Shown: in pieces, positions 54,266-64,000 of the stretch | How the letters are laid out: the number at the start of each line of letters is the position of its first letter | How positions within the stretch are numbered: position 1 is the first letter of the stretch | NCBI GenBank assembly: GCA_012656075.1 | Contig: JAAKBF010000012.1 | Coordinates: 682,001 to 746,000 of the forward strand | Direction: 5' to 3' | DNA: 64,000 nucleotides | Source: Phytophthora hibernalis | Lineage: Eukaryota > Oomycota > Peronosporomycetes > Peronosporales > Peronosporaceae | Program-made: the position numbers and the translations under genes | Notes under the pieces: generated by a model | Database searches by the model: none | Told to the model about the DNA's origin: nothing | The model's input: the letters and a program-made list of their open reading frames with translations, nothing else

Positions 54266-55019
54266 TCACCACATAGACAATTCCACTTCAACGTTGTTAC
54301 TTTCGCGCGTACACTCCCGGATTGAGAGCCACGGATACCAACTCGCCACGGCCTGCACGCGCTCGGTAGGCGCCCACATCTCCAACTCGGGCATTTTCGC
54401 CGACTCGCACTCGACGAAGCCGCGCTCCAACTTCATCTGCGCTTCCATGAACGCCCCACTAGTTGCCGTCTTCAGCGTCACCACACTTCGGAACGCTACG
54501 AGCCGATTCTGCACCTCGCTGTGCGGTGTTTTCCTAGCGGCCACCAGTAGAACTCCAGGCAAATGGGGTTGTTATCGGTTGCTGGGTTACCGCTAACAGC
54601 ACCGTCATTGCTGCCTTGCGGCTCCAAACGGTACGCCACATAGTCACCCCCGAAGCTGCAGAAAGCACCGCCCATTAAACTCGTTAAACCGTTGGGGGCG
54701 ACGGGAGCCACTCGCACACGGCCATCACAAATGAGTCGCAGCCACGCATGGTCTTGAAAAAGCACCGACGGTACTGCTTGCACCTGCATCAAACGACCAG
54801 TTAGTATTGGATGAATGGACGTATCCTTAGTTTGCTACGCACATAAAGGGTATGCAATGGATCTCCCACGGCTGCAATCTTCAGGTGCAGCAATTGAGAT
54901 AGCGCTAGACACGAAGTCCACATGGAAGGCACGTGGGCTCCCGGGTAGTGCGTCGCTGACTGTCCGTTTGAGGGGTGGCTGACAAACTGTTTGGCTGCAA
55001 CAACCAGTCCGCTGCCCAC
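54266..55019 (-). CDS. Unrecognised protein of ~250 residues in three frames
   Basis: The frames join into a coherent protein if two short homopolymers (TTT at 54831 and GGGG at 54565) are each one base short. Segments in order: LALSQLLHLKIAAVGDPLH; SVLFQDHAWLRLICDGRVRV; GAFCSFGGDYVAYRLEP; KTATSGAFMEAQMKLERGFV; ending SNNVEVELSMW. The mixture looks like a globular beta-rich protein. No family identified. The start at 55019 is a guess. Confidence 0.45.
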
Positions 55020-55117
55020 CGGCTTGGTCGCGCACTCGTCCCCAGTCTAGGGCTCCATGGGAGGCCCCGACCGGAGTATTGGTCTCTCTGTTGGTTTTAC
55101 AGCACCGCACATATCTG

Positions 55118-57206
55118 TCAGTATTTAGTTTTGACGATATCGATCCAGCACTCTGACAGACGCACCAGATATCCTTCTCGCACTTGGGCAACAAAGCCCC
55201 GCCAACCCACGAGGTTACAACGTGGGGTGACTGACCCGTTAGCATCCGAGCCTGCAGAACTGTTTTCTTTGCTGTCTTCAAGCACGATAGCGGGACGTTG
55301 CAGCATATCTCTCAGCCCAGAACGTAGTTCTTCGAGCGCTGGATCACTATACACAACACCAAGTACAGCATCGCTCAACTCACGCACGCTGCGGATCTTC
55401 GTTTGGGTCGCCCGTGGAGACTGCAAGAATACGTCTAACGCGCTCCAGCAGCGTGTAACACAGTCCAAAAAGCCTGTGCGGAGTTCATTTCCATCATCGT
55501 CGCAACCATCAGATACGCTAGGTTTCACCTTTTCAAGTAGCATCGGGTAGCACGCAGTCAGTAAACTCCGCATCAGCTCCACGTTATCCGGTGAGAGGGC
55601 CCAAACACATATTTCGCCCAGTATAAGTATCAGCTCTTCACGCTTTCCGTTCAACAGTTCTGTTTTTTCTCCCACATTTTCATCTGCAATCGCTAACAAC
55701 AAACGTGCGAGATGTGTCGCTCCACCCGATGCAAATCGCCAATGCTGTGAGATCGCAATGGTGAAACCCAATTCAAGGTTAGCCAAATCTCTGGCGCTGT
55801 TGCCAACAGTGTTGGCGGTGATGCGGGACACGAAAACTGAATGATGGCGAGGTCGGTGAGTTGCTGCACCTCGCGCAGGTGGTTTCCAAATTGGCTCTGC
55901 TGCTGCTTGAACTGTAGCAAAGTCGCACTTGCAGTCCGTTCAGCCTGTCTGCTTGGGTGTGTTGTCGACGGAGACGTTCCTATCGACCCACCAGCTTTAA
56001 CGTCGTACGTATTCTGCGATAGCCATGGTTGCGTTGTGAGCGCCTGTGGAACAGCTTCATCGGGGAATCATCTTCCTCGTGGTCCTCCACAAAGTCCTCT
56101 TCCTTGGTCATGTCCGTATCACGCCAATGTTGTTGGTCACCAGCATGGTAGTCATCTCTGCGCCTCGTCCTGTCAAACACCAGCCGCGACTCTCGGGGCG
56201 AAGACCCTGAGCGTGCAGCATCTCCAGGTGTTAGAAGCCTGAATCGAAGACCTTCGCGCTCCTGTAGTTGCCGATAGCGGTCGTACGGGTTTCGTTCATC
56301 ATTCACGTGTTGTCCTTTCAAGGCTCTGAACGACGGAAAAGGCTCATCTGAAGGCCCATGGGCCCCATGATGGGGGTCGTGTTGACGCTGCTCGTTGTAC
56401 TCCTGAAACGCTCTAGAGATTTGGTTCTGCACAAGTCGGTGCAGTCTCGAGTCTGCAGGGTGCGCTGTGTCCGTCGCGTAGTGGGGCAATAATGATGCCG
56501 ATGCTTCCATTTCCAGAGCATCAGAACTACCGGGAAAAACAGCGGAAGCATCCAGTGGTGCGCGACGATACGAGACAACCGTAAAAGACGGAGATGTCAC
56601 GACGCAGAGCAACTCGAACGTCCCATCTCGTGCTGGGTCCTGTTGGGCCGCAGATTCGGTTTCTTCCTGTAAACTTGTCCTTTGAACGGGATCTGGTATT
56701 TGTGTTTCTTGCTGGTAGAAAACGTAAGCTTTGAGCGCGTGCTTGGTAGCGCGCTGCACCTTGTTAGCTCCACTTTCCCAGTGGTAATACCACTTGGCGA
56801 ACGCTTGGCCATTGAGTACGAATGTTGCTGAATCTGAACTGGTTGTAGAGCTCGGTGTTCGCGAAGGTGGTTGACGGCCATGCAGTTGTTGCGAGTGCTG
56901 CTGTCTGTCCGCCGCTGTCTGCCGTACACCCTCGATCCAGGAACCTTCCGGGCTCACCTCGCTTTGGGAGACACTGCGCAGATACTGCAGTGAGTAAGCG
57001 TCGGCAGGAGGCTTGACACTATCCACCGCTTCAAAGCGCGCAAAGACGAAAACTTTGGCGACGTCGAATGGTACGTCGAGACCTCGGTTTCCCTGGGAGA
57101 CATCCGTGTCGGAGTCGAAACGCAGTACGACTTCGAGTGACGATCCGCAGTAGCTCCTGTCCACGTGATGTGGGCAGCAGTGAGGGAAGCACCTACGCAG
57201 CAGCAA
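55118..57206 (-). CDS. Unrecognised ~690-residue protein, two homopolymer breaks
   Basis: The frame 57206-55980 (408 codons) continues into 55960-55840 if GGGG at 56062-56065 is one base short, and into 55831-55118 if AAAA at 55834-55837 is one base short. The N-terminal ~170 residues are globular (VVLRFDSDTDVSQGN, FAKWYYHWESGANK), the middle is charged and acidic (EEDFVEDHEEDD), and the C-terminal ~250 residues are helical (LLLAIADENVGEK, ELILILGEICVWAL, LLTACYPMLLEKVKPS), like an armadillo/HEAT-type scaffold. No family named. An upstream exon may exist near 57393-57207. Confidence 0.55.
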
Positions 57207-58737
57207 TACGTGATGCGTCAGACTTCATATTCAATTGGTAGGCTATGGCTCGTTGTTGAGTTCGTGTGAACGCACCGCAAGATCTAACGTTGTTTGTGTT
57301 CAAGTAAATAGGTGTTATAACAGCAATTGAAACATAGAACAAGATACGAGGAACGATGAGGACAGATTCGTCCATATTGAACATCGTCCTCAAAACGAGG
57401 CATCACTACAGCACAAACCTTGGTGCCGCGGTTCCGGTTGCTCCTGCGGCCGACAATCGGTCGAAATGCGTGAATGCCACAACAACAACCGTCAGACGTG
57501 AATGTAAAGTTTTGCGCGAACGATCACGGCATTCGCCAAGTCAACGACGTCCCCTTTAGTATTTCGGGTCGGCGCCGACCGAGTGATTATAGACTCACCG
57601 CTTGTACTCTTCCTCGAAGAGCTGAGGGTGCGGGCAGTGCGTGCGCATAAAGACGCCTTCGCACGCCGGCAGCGCGGTTGTCATGGCCTCTCGCCTCCTG
57701 GTTGGGTAAATGGAGACTGTGCGGGTGGCTGCTGAGGTGAGATCCGCGAACGGAGACGGGCCGAAGGAGACGTTCCGTTGCGCGAGCAGTGGGTCGTGGG
57801 ACAACCTGGACAGGCGACCGACGGTCACGGGTACTGTAATCTTCTAAAGGTCGAGCGCTCGGGTCGGGCTCGAGCCTGGTTTTCCGACACGCTCCGCCCT
57901 CGAGAGGGCAAGAGCCCAACAATGCTTGCAGGCAGAGCCGTTGTAGGACGTGGTTGTCGGAGCTGCAGCCCAGCGAGCTTCAAGAGAGAGGATTCCAAAG
58001 TTGGGACCCAACGGTACTCGTATCGGATACTATTCGTTGACCACCAAGTCCCATATTGCGTACCAGGCACCAACCGATAGCTTCACTTTTGCTGCAAAAG
58101 TCAAAGCTGCTTGGCCGACTGGAGTCGTAGTGCAAAAACCAGGAAGCGCACGGCGCCGACGATTATTTCGAGTGGTTTCTGCACGCGTGAAGGGAGTTCA
58201 GGTGGCTTACCAGGGAAGACGCAACAAATGCTCATGCGCAATGCGCAGCGCATGGGTCCAGCCAGTTTCGGGTTCAGGCCTGTCGGACTCGGAGGGACTT
58301 AATACTACTAGCTGTACTTTATTCTGCAGTGACTCCAGTAACTGGACCAGTTCGTCAGCTTCTTGTCCTTCGATACATGTACGTAAAATTGTTCTACCCG
58401 TTCTGCTTCGAAGCACTTCGGATGGGTTCATTGATCCTCGTCTTCGCTTAGCGCCAAGAAACACAATGCTGTTGGCGAACTTGCGAATTCCTGGCAAGAA
58501 GTGCACGGGCAAAACTCCTGCACGTGCCGTTCGACTCGAACGTCGGCAGGTTCTGCGACCAACAGCGGTCGCTTTGCAGAAGAAACGGTCACCGTCTTCA
58601 AGGAGAACGAGCCAAAACAGGGACGTGCGATCTCCGTTTGCTCGCTCGTACAGTATTCAGCTTTACACGCTGCAAACCGCAAGCGCTCTTTGTTTTAGGG
58701 TTGCAGGTTCTAACAAAATGGGGGCGATCCTAGCAGT
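57207..58737. other. Unresolved stretch with minus-strand exon-like pieces
   Basis: Two minus-strand pieces look coding. One (58690-58207) reads SSAKRPLLVAEPADVRVE and, after a T run apparently one base short near 58510, RTGRTILRTCIEGQEADEL, then a GTAAGC donor-like site. The other (57836-57595) has a ttacag acceptor-like start and a GTGAGT donor-like end around MTTALPACEGVFMRTHC. They could be exons of one unrecognised gene. A competing 266-codon plus frame (57950-58750) looks less protein-like. No family or start could be set. Confidence 0.3.
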
Positions 58738-60081
58738 TTACAAATGGTAATGGTGCGGGGCTTCGTCCGCCTTCGCTTTCGCGTCCGCTGCGGCCTCCAA
58801 CTGTTCGGGCGTGGCGATCTCCACCACGACGTCCTTCACTCGTGGCATCTGGTGCTTGATCGCACCCTTGACCTTCTGCTTCCACTCGACAGCTCGGTGC
58901 ACAGGCGACGCGTCGTCAACCACCAAGGTGAGATCCACGTGGATATGCCGCCCGACCCTGCGGCACCGCAATTGACGAACTTCAAGCACTTCCCCGTTAC
59001 TGTTTCCAACAACGGCGTCGACAGCCCTCTCCAGGCTTCGGACGGTCGAATCGGGCAGCTTTGCGTCGCACAGCTCCTTGACCGAGTCCCAGCCGATCTC
59101 GGCGCCCATTTTCAAGATGATGCCGCCCACAGCGATGCCCGCAAGTGGGTCGAACAGCGGGAAGCCTGCGAGACTGAGACCGATGCCGCTCATGGCCACG
59201 ACGCTCGTCACGGCGTCGCTGCGGTGGTGCCACGCATTCGCGATCAATACGCTCGAGTGCACCCGTTGACCGATGCTGATGGTGGTTCGGAACAGAGCCT
59301 CCTTGGCCGCCACAGACAGCGCGGCGATACCCAGCGCTGCCGGGTGCATGACCATACCGTGCGCGTGCTTGTGGGCGGCCTTAGCCAGCGTCTCGACGGC
59401 CTCCAACGCCTCCGGGTCCAGGTGTTCCACCAGCTCCACCACTTCCTTGGGGTCCAGCGTCGAAATCGGCTCCATGAGCACCAATAGAGTGTCCAGTGAA
59501 TGAGCCATGATACCCAGCGATCCTCCGACCAGCAGCAGCGACACGGACAGCGCGCCCATGGTCTCGTACTTGCCGTAGCCGTACGGCTGCAGCTCGTCCG
59601 GCGGCCGCGCGCAGTACTTGAGCGCCACGAGCGTCACAAAGTCGCTCACCAGGTCACTCATCGAGTGCGCGGCGTCGGCCAGCAGCCCCGACGAGTGGAA
59701 GGCCACGCCGGCCGCGCCCTTGAGGCCGCTGAGCACCACGTTGAGCCACACGCCGACCCACGTGATGCGGTCCGCGGCCTTCACGTCCTCCGCGGACAGT
59801 TTAAGCCGCAGCGCCCTTTCCTCGGCTGTCTCTTCCTCCTCTTCCAGCACTCCGTGGCTGTGGCCGTGCCATCGGTAAGCTGTATTGTGCAGCTTAAGCT
59901 CCGGCAGCATCGCGACCTTCGACACGCCCGCGCGGCGCAACGCGTGCAGCTCTCGTCGGGCCAAGGGGATCAAAAGAACCGCGTGGTGCCGGCGGACGTC
60001 GCGGGCGTCTCCATAGCAGTTGGTCGCGGCGTACAGCGGCGTCAGCGCGCGGCGACGACTTGAGGATCTACAGAGCATCAT
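58738..60081 (-). CDS. Cation diffusion facilitator (CDF/SLC30-like) metal transporter, intact
   Basis: Start chosen at 60081 (MMLCRSSSRRRALTP), because sequence before it is pyrimidine-rich and frame-open only by chance. About 447 residues. A His-rich segment (YRWHGHSHGV) is followed by six predicted helices. Metal-site motifs are HSMSD (TM2, about residue 140) and HHRSD (TM5, about residue 285), both H-x3-D. The C-terminal domain (HIHVDLTLVVDD) is the cytoplasmic metallochaperone-like fold of CDFs. The N terminus is Arg-rich and could be a mitochondrial targeting sequence, as for the FieF/MMT-type branch. Exports Zn, Fe or Mn into an organelle or out of the cytosol; the metal is not determinable here. 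Confidence 0.85.
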   Translation of the reverse strand: MMLCRSSSRRRALTPLYAATNCYGDARDVRRHHAVLLIPLARRELHALRRAGVSKVAMLPELKLHNTAYRWHGHSHGVLEEEEETAEERALRLKLSAEDVKAADRITWVGVWLNVVLSGLKGAAGVAFHSSGLLADAAHSMSDLVSDFVTLVALKYCARPPDELQPYGYGKYETMGALSVSLLLVGGSLGIMAHSLDTLLVLMEPISTLDPKEVVELVEHLDPEALEAVETLAKAAHKHAHGMVMHPAALGIAALSVAAKEALFRTTISIGQRVHSSVLIANAWHHRSDAVTSVVAMSGIGLSLAGFPLFDPLAGIAVGGIILKMGAEIGWDSVKELCDAKLPDSTVRSLERAVDAVVGNSNGEVLEVRQLRCRRVGRHIHVDLTLVVDDASPVHRAVEWKQKVKGAIKHQMPRVKDVVVEIATPEQLEAAADAKAKADEAPHHYHL

Positions 60082-60536
60082 TGTGGGGGAGAAGAAAGGA
60101 TCAGATGAGACAGTTGCACGCCCAAAGTTGGTAGTGCTGCGTACCGAAGCAGCAGCAGGTGGGTGCTCATGATCGAGCGTTTCTTTGAGTGAGGTGGCGG
60201 TTGGAACGTTGGAGCTAGGAACGCGCAGAGGCCAGGAAGGCACACGCCTTCTTGCTTTATCCTTGTGACGTTGCGTAAACAAGCCTGTTTTCGGGAATGA
60301 AGCTGTGGAATTTGTGCTTGCCACGTCAGACTTGCATGACAATGGTCGCGGTCAGCGATGACGGTAGCAAAATGCAAGCCTGCACGGAAGAGGACGGAGG
60401 TGATGCCATGGGCTTCGGTGCCAGGACTGTTGAAAATGAAGGTGCACTGCAATTATTCGTTGTCAATGCTGGGTAAACGCTTGTCCTCCTGATCCTCTAC
60501 AGTTGACGAACCTCTCCTCTAACTATCACGCACTGC
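60082..60536. other. Short spacer between CDF and GluRS genes
   Basis: About 450 bp. Contains the presumed promoter of the CDF gene and the 3' end of GluRS. A frame can be extended upstream of the CDF start, but it lacks recognisable content. Confidence 0.4.
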
Positions 60537-63148
60537 TTACCGGTGGGCAAGCTTGGTCGACAGCGTGGACATGGCCTTGACCTTACCGTCGGGCACCATG
60601 AACATGATGATTGGCTTGTCCTCCGAGACGTACGGCACGTCCACGCGGAAGTAGCCGCGACGCTCCAGCTGAACGACCTGGCCCTCCTTCATGTTGCGCA
60701 GTTCGTGGTCGCCCAGCGCGTGCATCTCAGCGCGCGTGGTCTCCGTGAGGAAGTCGTGGAAGTCGTCGCCCTCCTCCAGCTTGGGCTTGTTCAGAAGGTG
60801 GTCGAACTCCACCAGCGTCAGCGGCACGAGGTCCTTCACGTCGGCCAGCCACGTCACCTTGAGCTTCGTCTTCTTAAAGTCGCCCTCCGGGTGGTTCTCA
60901 GCCTCGACGCTCGTAATGGTACCGTCAGCGGCCTTGTTCACCTTCTTGACGATGATGTTGCCGTGGCGCATGAGGGTCACCTCCTCGCCCTCAACGAAGT
61001 TGGCCACATCGTCGCGCTCGAGCAGCAGCTTGTTGCAGAAACGCACCATCTTGTTACCCATCGACGGGTCCTTAGGGTGGCGGGCTACCGGGATGCCGAT
61101 CACCTCGCTCGACACGTTCGACAGCGTAAGCGGCACCTTCGACTCTTCGGCAACCGCAAAGTAGCGCGGGGCAATCGGGTCCAGCACGCGCTTGTTGAGC
61201 GTCCAGAACTTGTCCCATTCCATGTCGGTGATACGACGCGAAGCACCCTGGCTTAGGATGAACTCGCGCAGTGCTTCCACTTGCACACCACGGCGGAGCA
61301 CACCCTGCACCGTCGGGAAACGCGGGTCACGCCAGCTCTCCACGTGACCGTTGTCCACGAACCACTGCAGTTTACGCTTCGACAGCACCGAGTACACGAA
61401 GTTCATACGCGCAAAGCCCTGGATGATCACCTTGCGCAGGCGAAGCGTCTCGAGCACCCATTGATACTGGAAGTCACGGTCGTTGTACTCCGTCGTACGC
61501 AGGGCGTGGGTTACACCCTCCATGGAGTCCACGATGGGGCACGCCAGATCGTACGTCGGGTACGCCTGGTACTTCGTGCCGGTGCGGTGGTGCGGCGTCG
61601 GGTTCAGACGGAAGAACACGGGGTCGCGCATCGTCTTGTTCTTGGCCTGCATGTCGATCTTACCACGCATGCAGTATCCCTGGGCCTCCGGGGCGTTCTT
61701 CAGCATCTTCTCGAAGAGCGCCATGTTTACCTCCGGCGTCTGGTCGCGGCACTTGGAGTTTATCCCCTCCATGCGCTCCTCACGCATCTGCTCCTGTGAC
61801 GTGTTGTCCATGTAGGCAGTGCCCTCACGGATCATCAGACGAGCGAATTCCGCGATCTTGTCGAAGTAGTCGGACGTGTAGGTTACGACGTCCGGCACAA
61901 CGTCCACGCGCTTCAGGTCGGCGATAATGCTCTGCTCGAACTCGTCCTTCTCCTTGCTGGGGTTTGTGTCATCGAAACGCAGGATCAGCTTGCCGTTGTA
62001 GTGGCGCGCGTAGTAGTTGTTTAGCATGCAGGCCTTGATGTGGCCAATGTGCAGGTATCCAGACGGCTCCGGGGAAACGCGTCACCACCTGACCCTCCAC
62101 AGCATCCTTCAGAGGTGGGCAGCTACCCGATTCCTTCGCCTTCTTGGCAGCTCCAGCCGGGGCAGCCACCTTGATGGGCTTCAGGGCCTTCAGCGAGCCG
62201 TCAACCTTAGAGAAGAGCGTCTGCTGCGCCTCGAGGTGCGCCAGCCAGCGCGTCACGTTCGGGAACGGCGCCAGGTCCAGTTTCTTCTGGAGCGGGGCCA
62301 CGCTGGCCCACACGCCAATGTCCGCGAGGGACAGCGCGTGGCCGACAACGAACGTCTGCGTCTTGAGCACGCGGTTGAGGATCTGCAGACCACCGTCGTC
62401 CTCAATGTTAGCACCGAGACGCGTCAGGGCGAAGTCCAGCCACGCGTCAATCTGCGAGGGCGGAGAGCAGCTTCCGACGCGGCCGCGTCCTTGGCGGCCA
62501 CGCCGTACAGGCCCAACTCGGGCTTGGTGCGTGCCAGGAAGCGCGCGACGGCAAAGTCGCCCGACACAATGCGGCCATCCGCCAGAGTGAGCGTAGGCAC
62601 TACAGCCGCGCTGGCCGCGTCACGGCCGACGTTGCGGAAGCCCGGCGCGTACTGGACTAGCTGGGCCACGACGTAACTGGCGCGCGGCAGCTGGCCGGCG
62701 CTAGAGAAGAGGATGATGCCGTCGTCCTCAGCCGTGGGGTGGGCAGCTCAATGCCGGCGTGGGGCGCCTTCTTCAGAGCCTTTACCTGCGAGGGGAGCCG
62801 CCGGAGCTGCTGCAGCGGGAGCGGTGGGGGCTGCAGCAGCGACTGGGGGCTCTTCGCCGGCCTTGATGGCGTGTTTCTGGGCCTTCTTGCGCTCCTTGTT
62901 GAGCTCCTTCTTGGACTTTTGCTGGGGTCCTTGGGCTGCTGCTGCTCGGGCTGCGGCTTCTTCTCCTTCTTGGCCTTGGCCGGCGGACCGAAGTCTTTGC
63001 CCGTCACCTCCTTGAACTGCGTCTTGAGCGCCAGCAGCTGCGCCACGGCCGCCTTGACGTCGTCGGCCGCGGCCTTGGCCGTCTTCAGGTCGCGCACCTT
63101 GTCGCCAGCGGCCGCGATCTGCACCGTTAGCTCCGCCTCTGTCGCCAT
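60537..63148 (-). CDS. Glutamyl-tRNA synthetase with N-terminal WHEP and GST-like domains, five homopolymer breaks
   Basis: Start at 63148 (MATEAELTVQIAAAG). Residues ~1-50 form a WHEP-TRS helix pair (GDKVRDLKTAKAAADDVKAA, LKTQFKEVTGKDFG), then a Lys-rich linker, a GST-like domain (SGDFAVARFLARTKPELGLY; VVGHALSLADIGVWAS), and the class I catalytic core: SGYLHIGHIKA (HIGH), RFDDTNPSKE, and LSKRKLQWF (KMSKS-like). The C-terminal anticodon-binding beta-barrels end at TAA 60537. It charges tRNA-Glu in the cytosol. Frame breaks lie at GGGG 62071, GGG 62458, GGGG 62736, about 62782 and GGGG 62924; all but 62782 fit one missing base. An essential gene is unlikely to be a pseudogene, so these look like sequence errors. 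Confidence 0.9.
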
Positions 63149-63483
63149 GGCAGCGGGTAGTGTCTTGGATAAGTCTTCTTGCGCTTGAGACGGCAGAACC
63201 ACGAATGAAGCGATCTTGCTTGGCGTTAGTGCGGAGTTCCAACCCCTAATTAGTGGTTTAAATCCCCGATTTAGAGGGAACCTGATATGTGATTTTGCGT
63301 GACCCACACAAAATAGGAAAAACGCGGTATCTTGGGCGGTACCGGTATCTTGCGTACATGCACCACACGAGTTTTCTGAGCGAGCGTACGGATACCGAAC
63401 CAGAGCCGGTATACCGGTCCACTTCAACGTCCCCATTGTGTCCACATTCCATTGTGTGGTATTGCCAACCTTAAATATAGCGC
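63149..63483. other. Intergenic between GluRS and kinase genes
   Basis: About 335 bp with ggtaccggtat-like inverted words around 63340-63420. It contains the GluRS promoter (minus) and the kinase 3' end. No gene seen. Confidence 0.4.
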
Positions 63484-64000
63484 TCAGCGGATACGCAGCG
63501 AGGTGGTGGCCTTGGCCTGTGCGGCGAGTGCTTCGGGCCGTTCTCGCTTCGTCGCCGCCTTGCGCAGCCAGTGTGCCACGGCCAACGAGGTGGGGCGTGC
63601 ACTCGGGTCTGGCAGCAAGCAATCGTGCGCAAGCTTCTTAATCACCTCAGGACACGTTACACGGAACGAGGGCTTCCAGCCATCCGCCACGATCCGGTGC
63701 ACCAACGCCCCCTCGTTCGTCAACCGCGAGTCTCCGTCTTCGCTGCTGCCTTCGCCTGCTCGAGGAGGCTGAGCCCGCGCCGCCACTTTCTCGCGTTCGT
63801 AAAACGGCAGCTCGCATGTGTCAATCTCCGATAACACGATTCCAAACGCGTACACATCCGAGGCCATGGAGGTCCGTGATCCAGACACCAGTAGTTCTGG
63901 CGCCATCCACCGTCCTGTGCCACGGGCGCGAGAGCCGCATCGAGATGCACTACTATTGGTGTTCACATTCTCATCATGACCAACTGGCCCACCTGCTTCA
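63484..64000 (-). CDS. Protein kinase C-lobe (TKL-like), partial at window edge
   Basis: Open from the stop at 63484 through the right edge. The visible part covers the activation segment end GTGRWMAPELL (APE motif), SDVYAFGIVLSEI (subdomain IX), CELPFYEREK, and CLLPDPSARPTSLAVAHWL (subdomain XI with the conserved R). The SDVYAFGIVLSE pattern and short inserts are typical of tyrosine-kinase-like Ser/Thr kinases, abundant in oomycetes. An Ala/Arg/Ser-rich insert follows subdomain IX. The N-lobe and catalytic loop lie outside the window. Confidence 0.85.
   Translation of the reverse strand, partial: EAGGPVGHDENVNTNSSASRCGSRARGTGRWMAPELLVSGSRTSMASDVYAFGIVLSEIDTCELPFYEREKVAARAQPPRAGEGSSEDGDSRLTNEGALVHRIVADGWKPSFRVTCPEVIKKLAHDCLLPDPSARPTSLAVAHWLRKAATKRERPEALAAQAKATTSLRIR

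Noticed and set aside
57950..58750. 266-codon plus-strand frame as a gene
   Set aside because: Composition is Ser/Arg-biased without domains, and the minus strand of the same region reads more like protein.
60082..60342. 87-residue N-terminal extension of the CDF transporter
   Set aside because: The stretch has no conserved feature and the sequence just before the ATG at 60081 is pyrimidine-rich, as in an untranslated leader.
60543..61799. Plus-strand frames of 172-237 codons over the GluRS gene
   Set aside because: His/Val/Leu/Arg-rich antisense shadows of a clearly recognised synthetase.

Overview
The window looks like nuclear DNA of an oomycete, most likely a Phytophthora-type Peronosporalean. 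The evidence is a crinkler (CRN) effector remnant with LQLFLAK and HVLV-type motifs, short GT-AG introns of about 67-79 bp, an oomycete-like initiator (CTCATTCC), DIRS, Copia and chromodomain Ty3/Gypsy retroelements, and FYVE, ZZ/EF-hand and WHEP-GluRS genes. No RNA genes, CRISPR arrays or bacterial operons were seen.

Left half (1-38 kb) is repeat-rich and gene-poor. It opens with a near-identical 510-bp tandem array (1-2843) that runs into a decayed DIRS-like tyrosine-recombinase retroelement, followed head-to-tail by a better kept second copy (to about 9.26 kb). A tandem pair of broken POT/PTR2 peptide-transporter genes (9.8-11.7 and 14.5-16.3 kb) flanks a TIR transposon (12.6-14.2 kb). An intron-containing TauD-family dioxygenase gene follows (17.0-18.4 kb). 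Then come a Copia fragment, a long Ty3/Gypsy block with two RNase H-like domains and a chromodomain (about 22-32 kb), its non-coding tail, a CRN pseudogene carrying an LTR-like insert, and a 3' fragment of eIF2D.

Right half (38-64 kb) is ordinary gene-dense DNA. It holds a small membrane protein, a CAP-Gly protein, a large unrecognised gene with an EF-hand-like loop, a FYVE protein, a second copy of the TIR transposon with a DDE transposase remnant, a neutral-sphingomyelinase-like EEP enzyme, a ZZ/EF-hand protein, two unrecognised genes, a CDF metal transporter, a WHEP-GST-GluRS and the end of a TKL-like protein kinase that runs off the window.

A cross-cutting observation: many conserved genes, including the essential GluRS, are split by single-base length changes that nearly all sit in short homopolymers. 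This looks more like consensus/polishing error than pseudogenisation. The brokenness of several genes is therefore provisional, whereas substitutions and nonsense codons (second POT copy, Copia, Gypsy) support true decay there.
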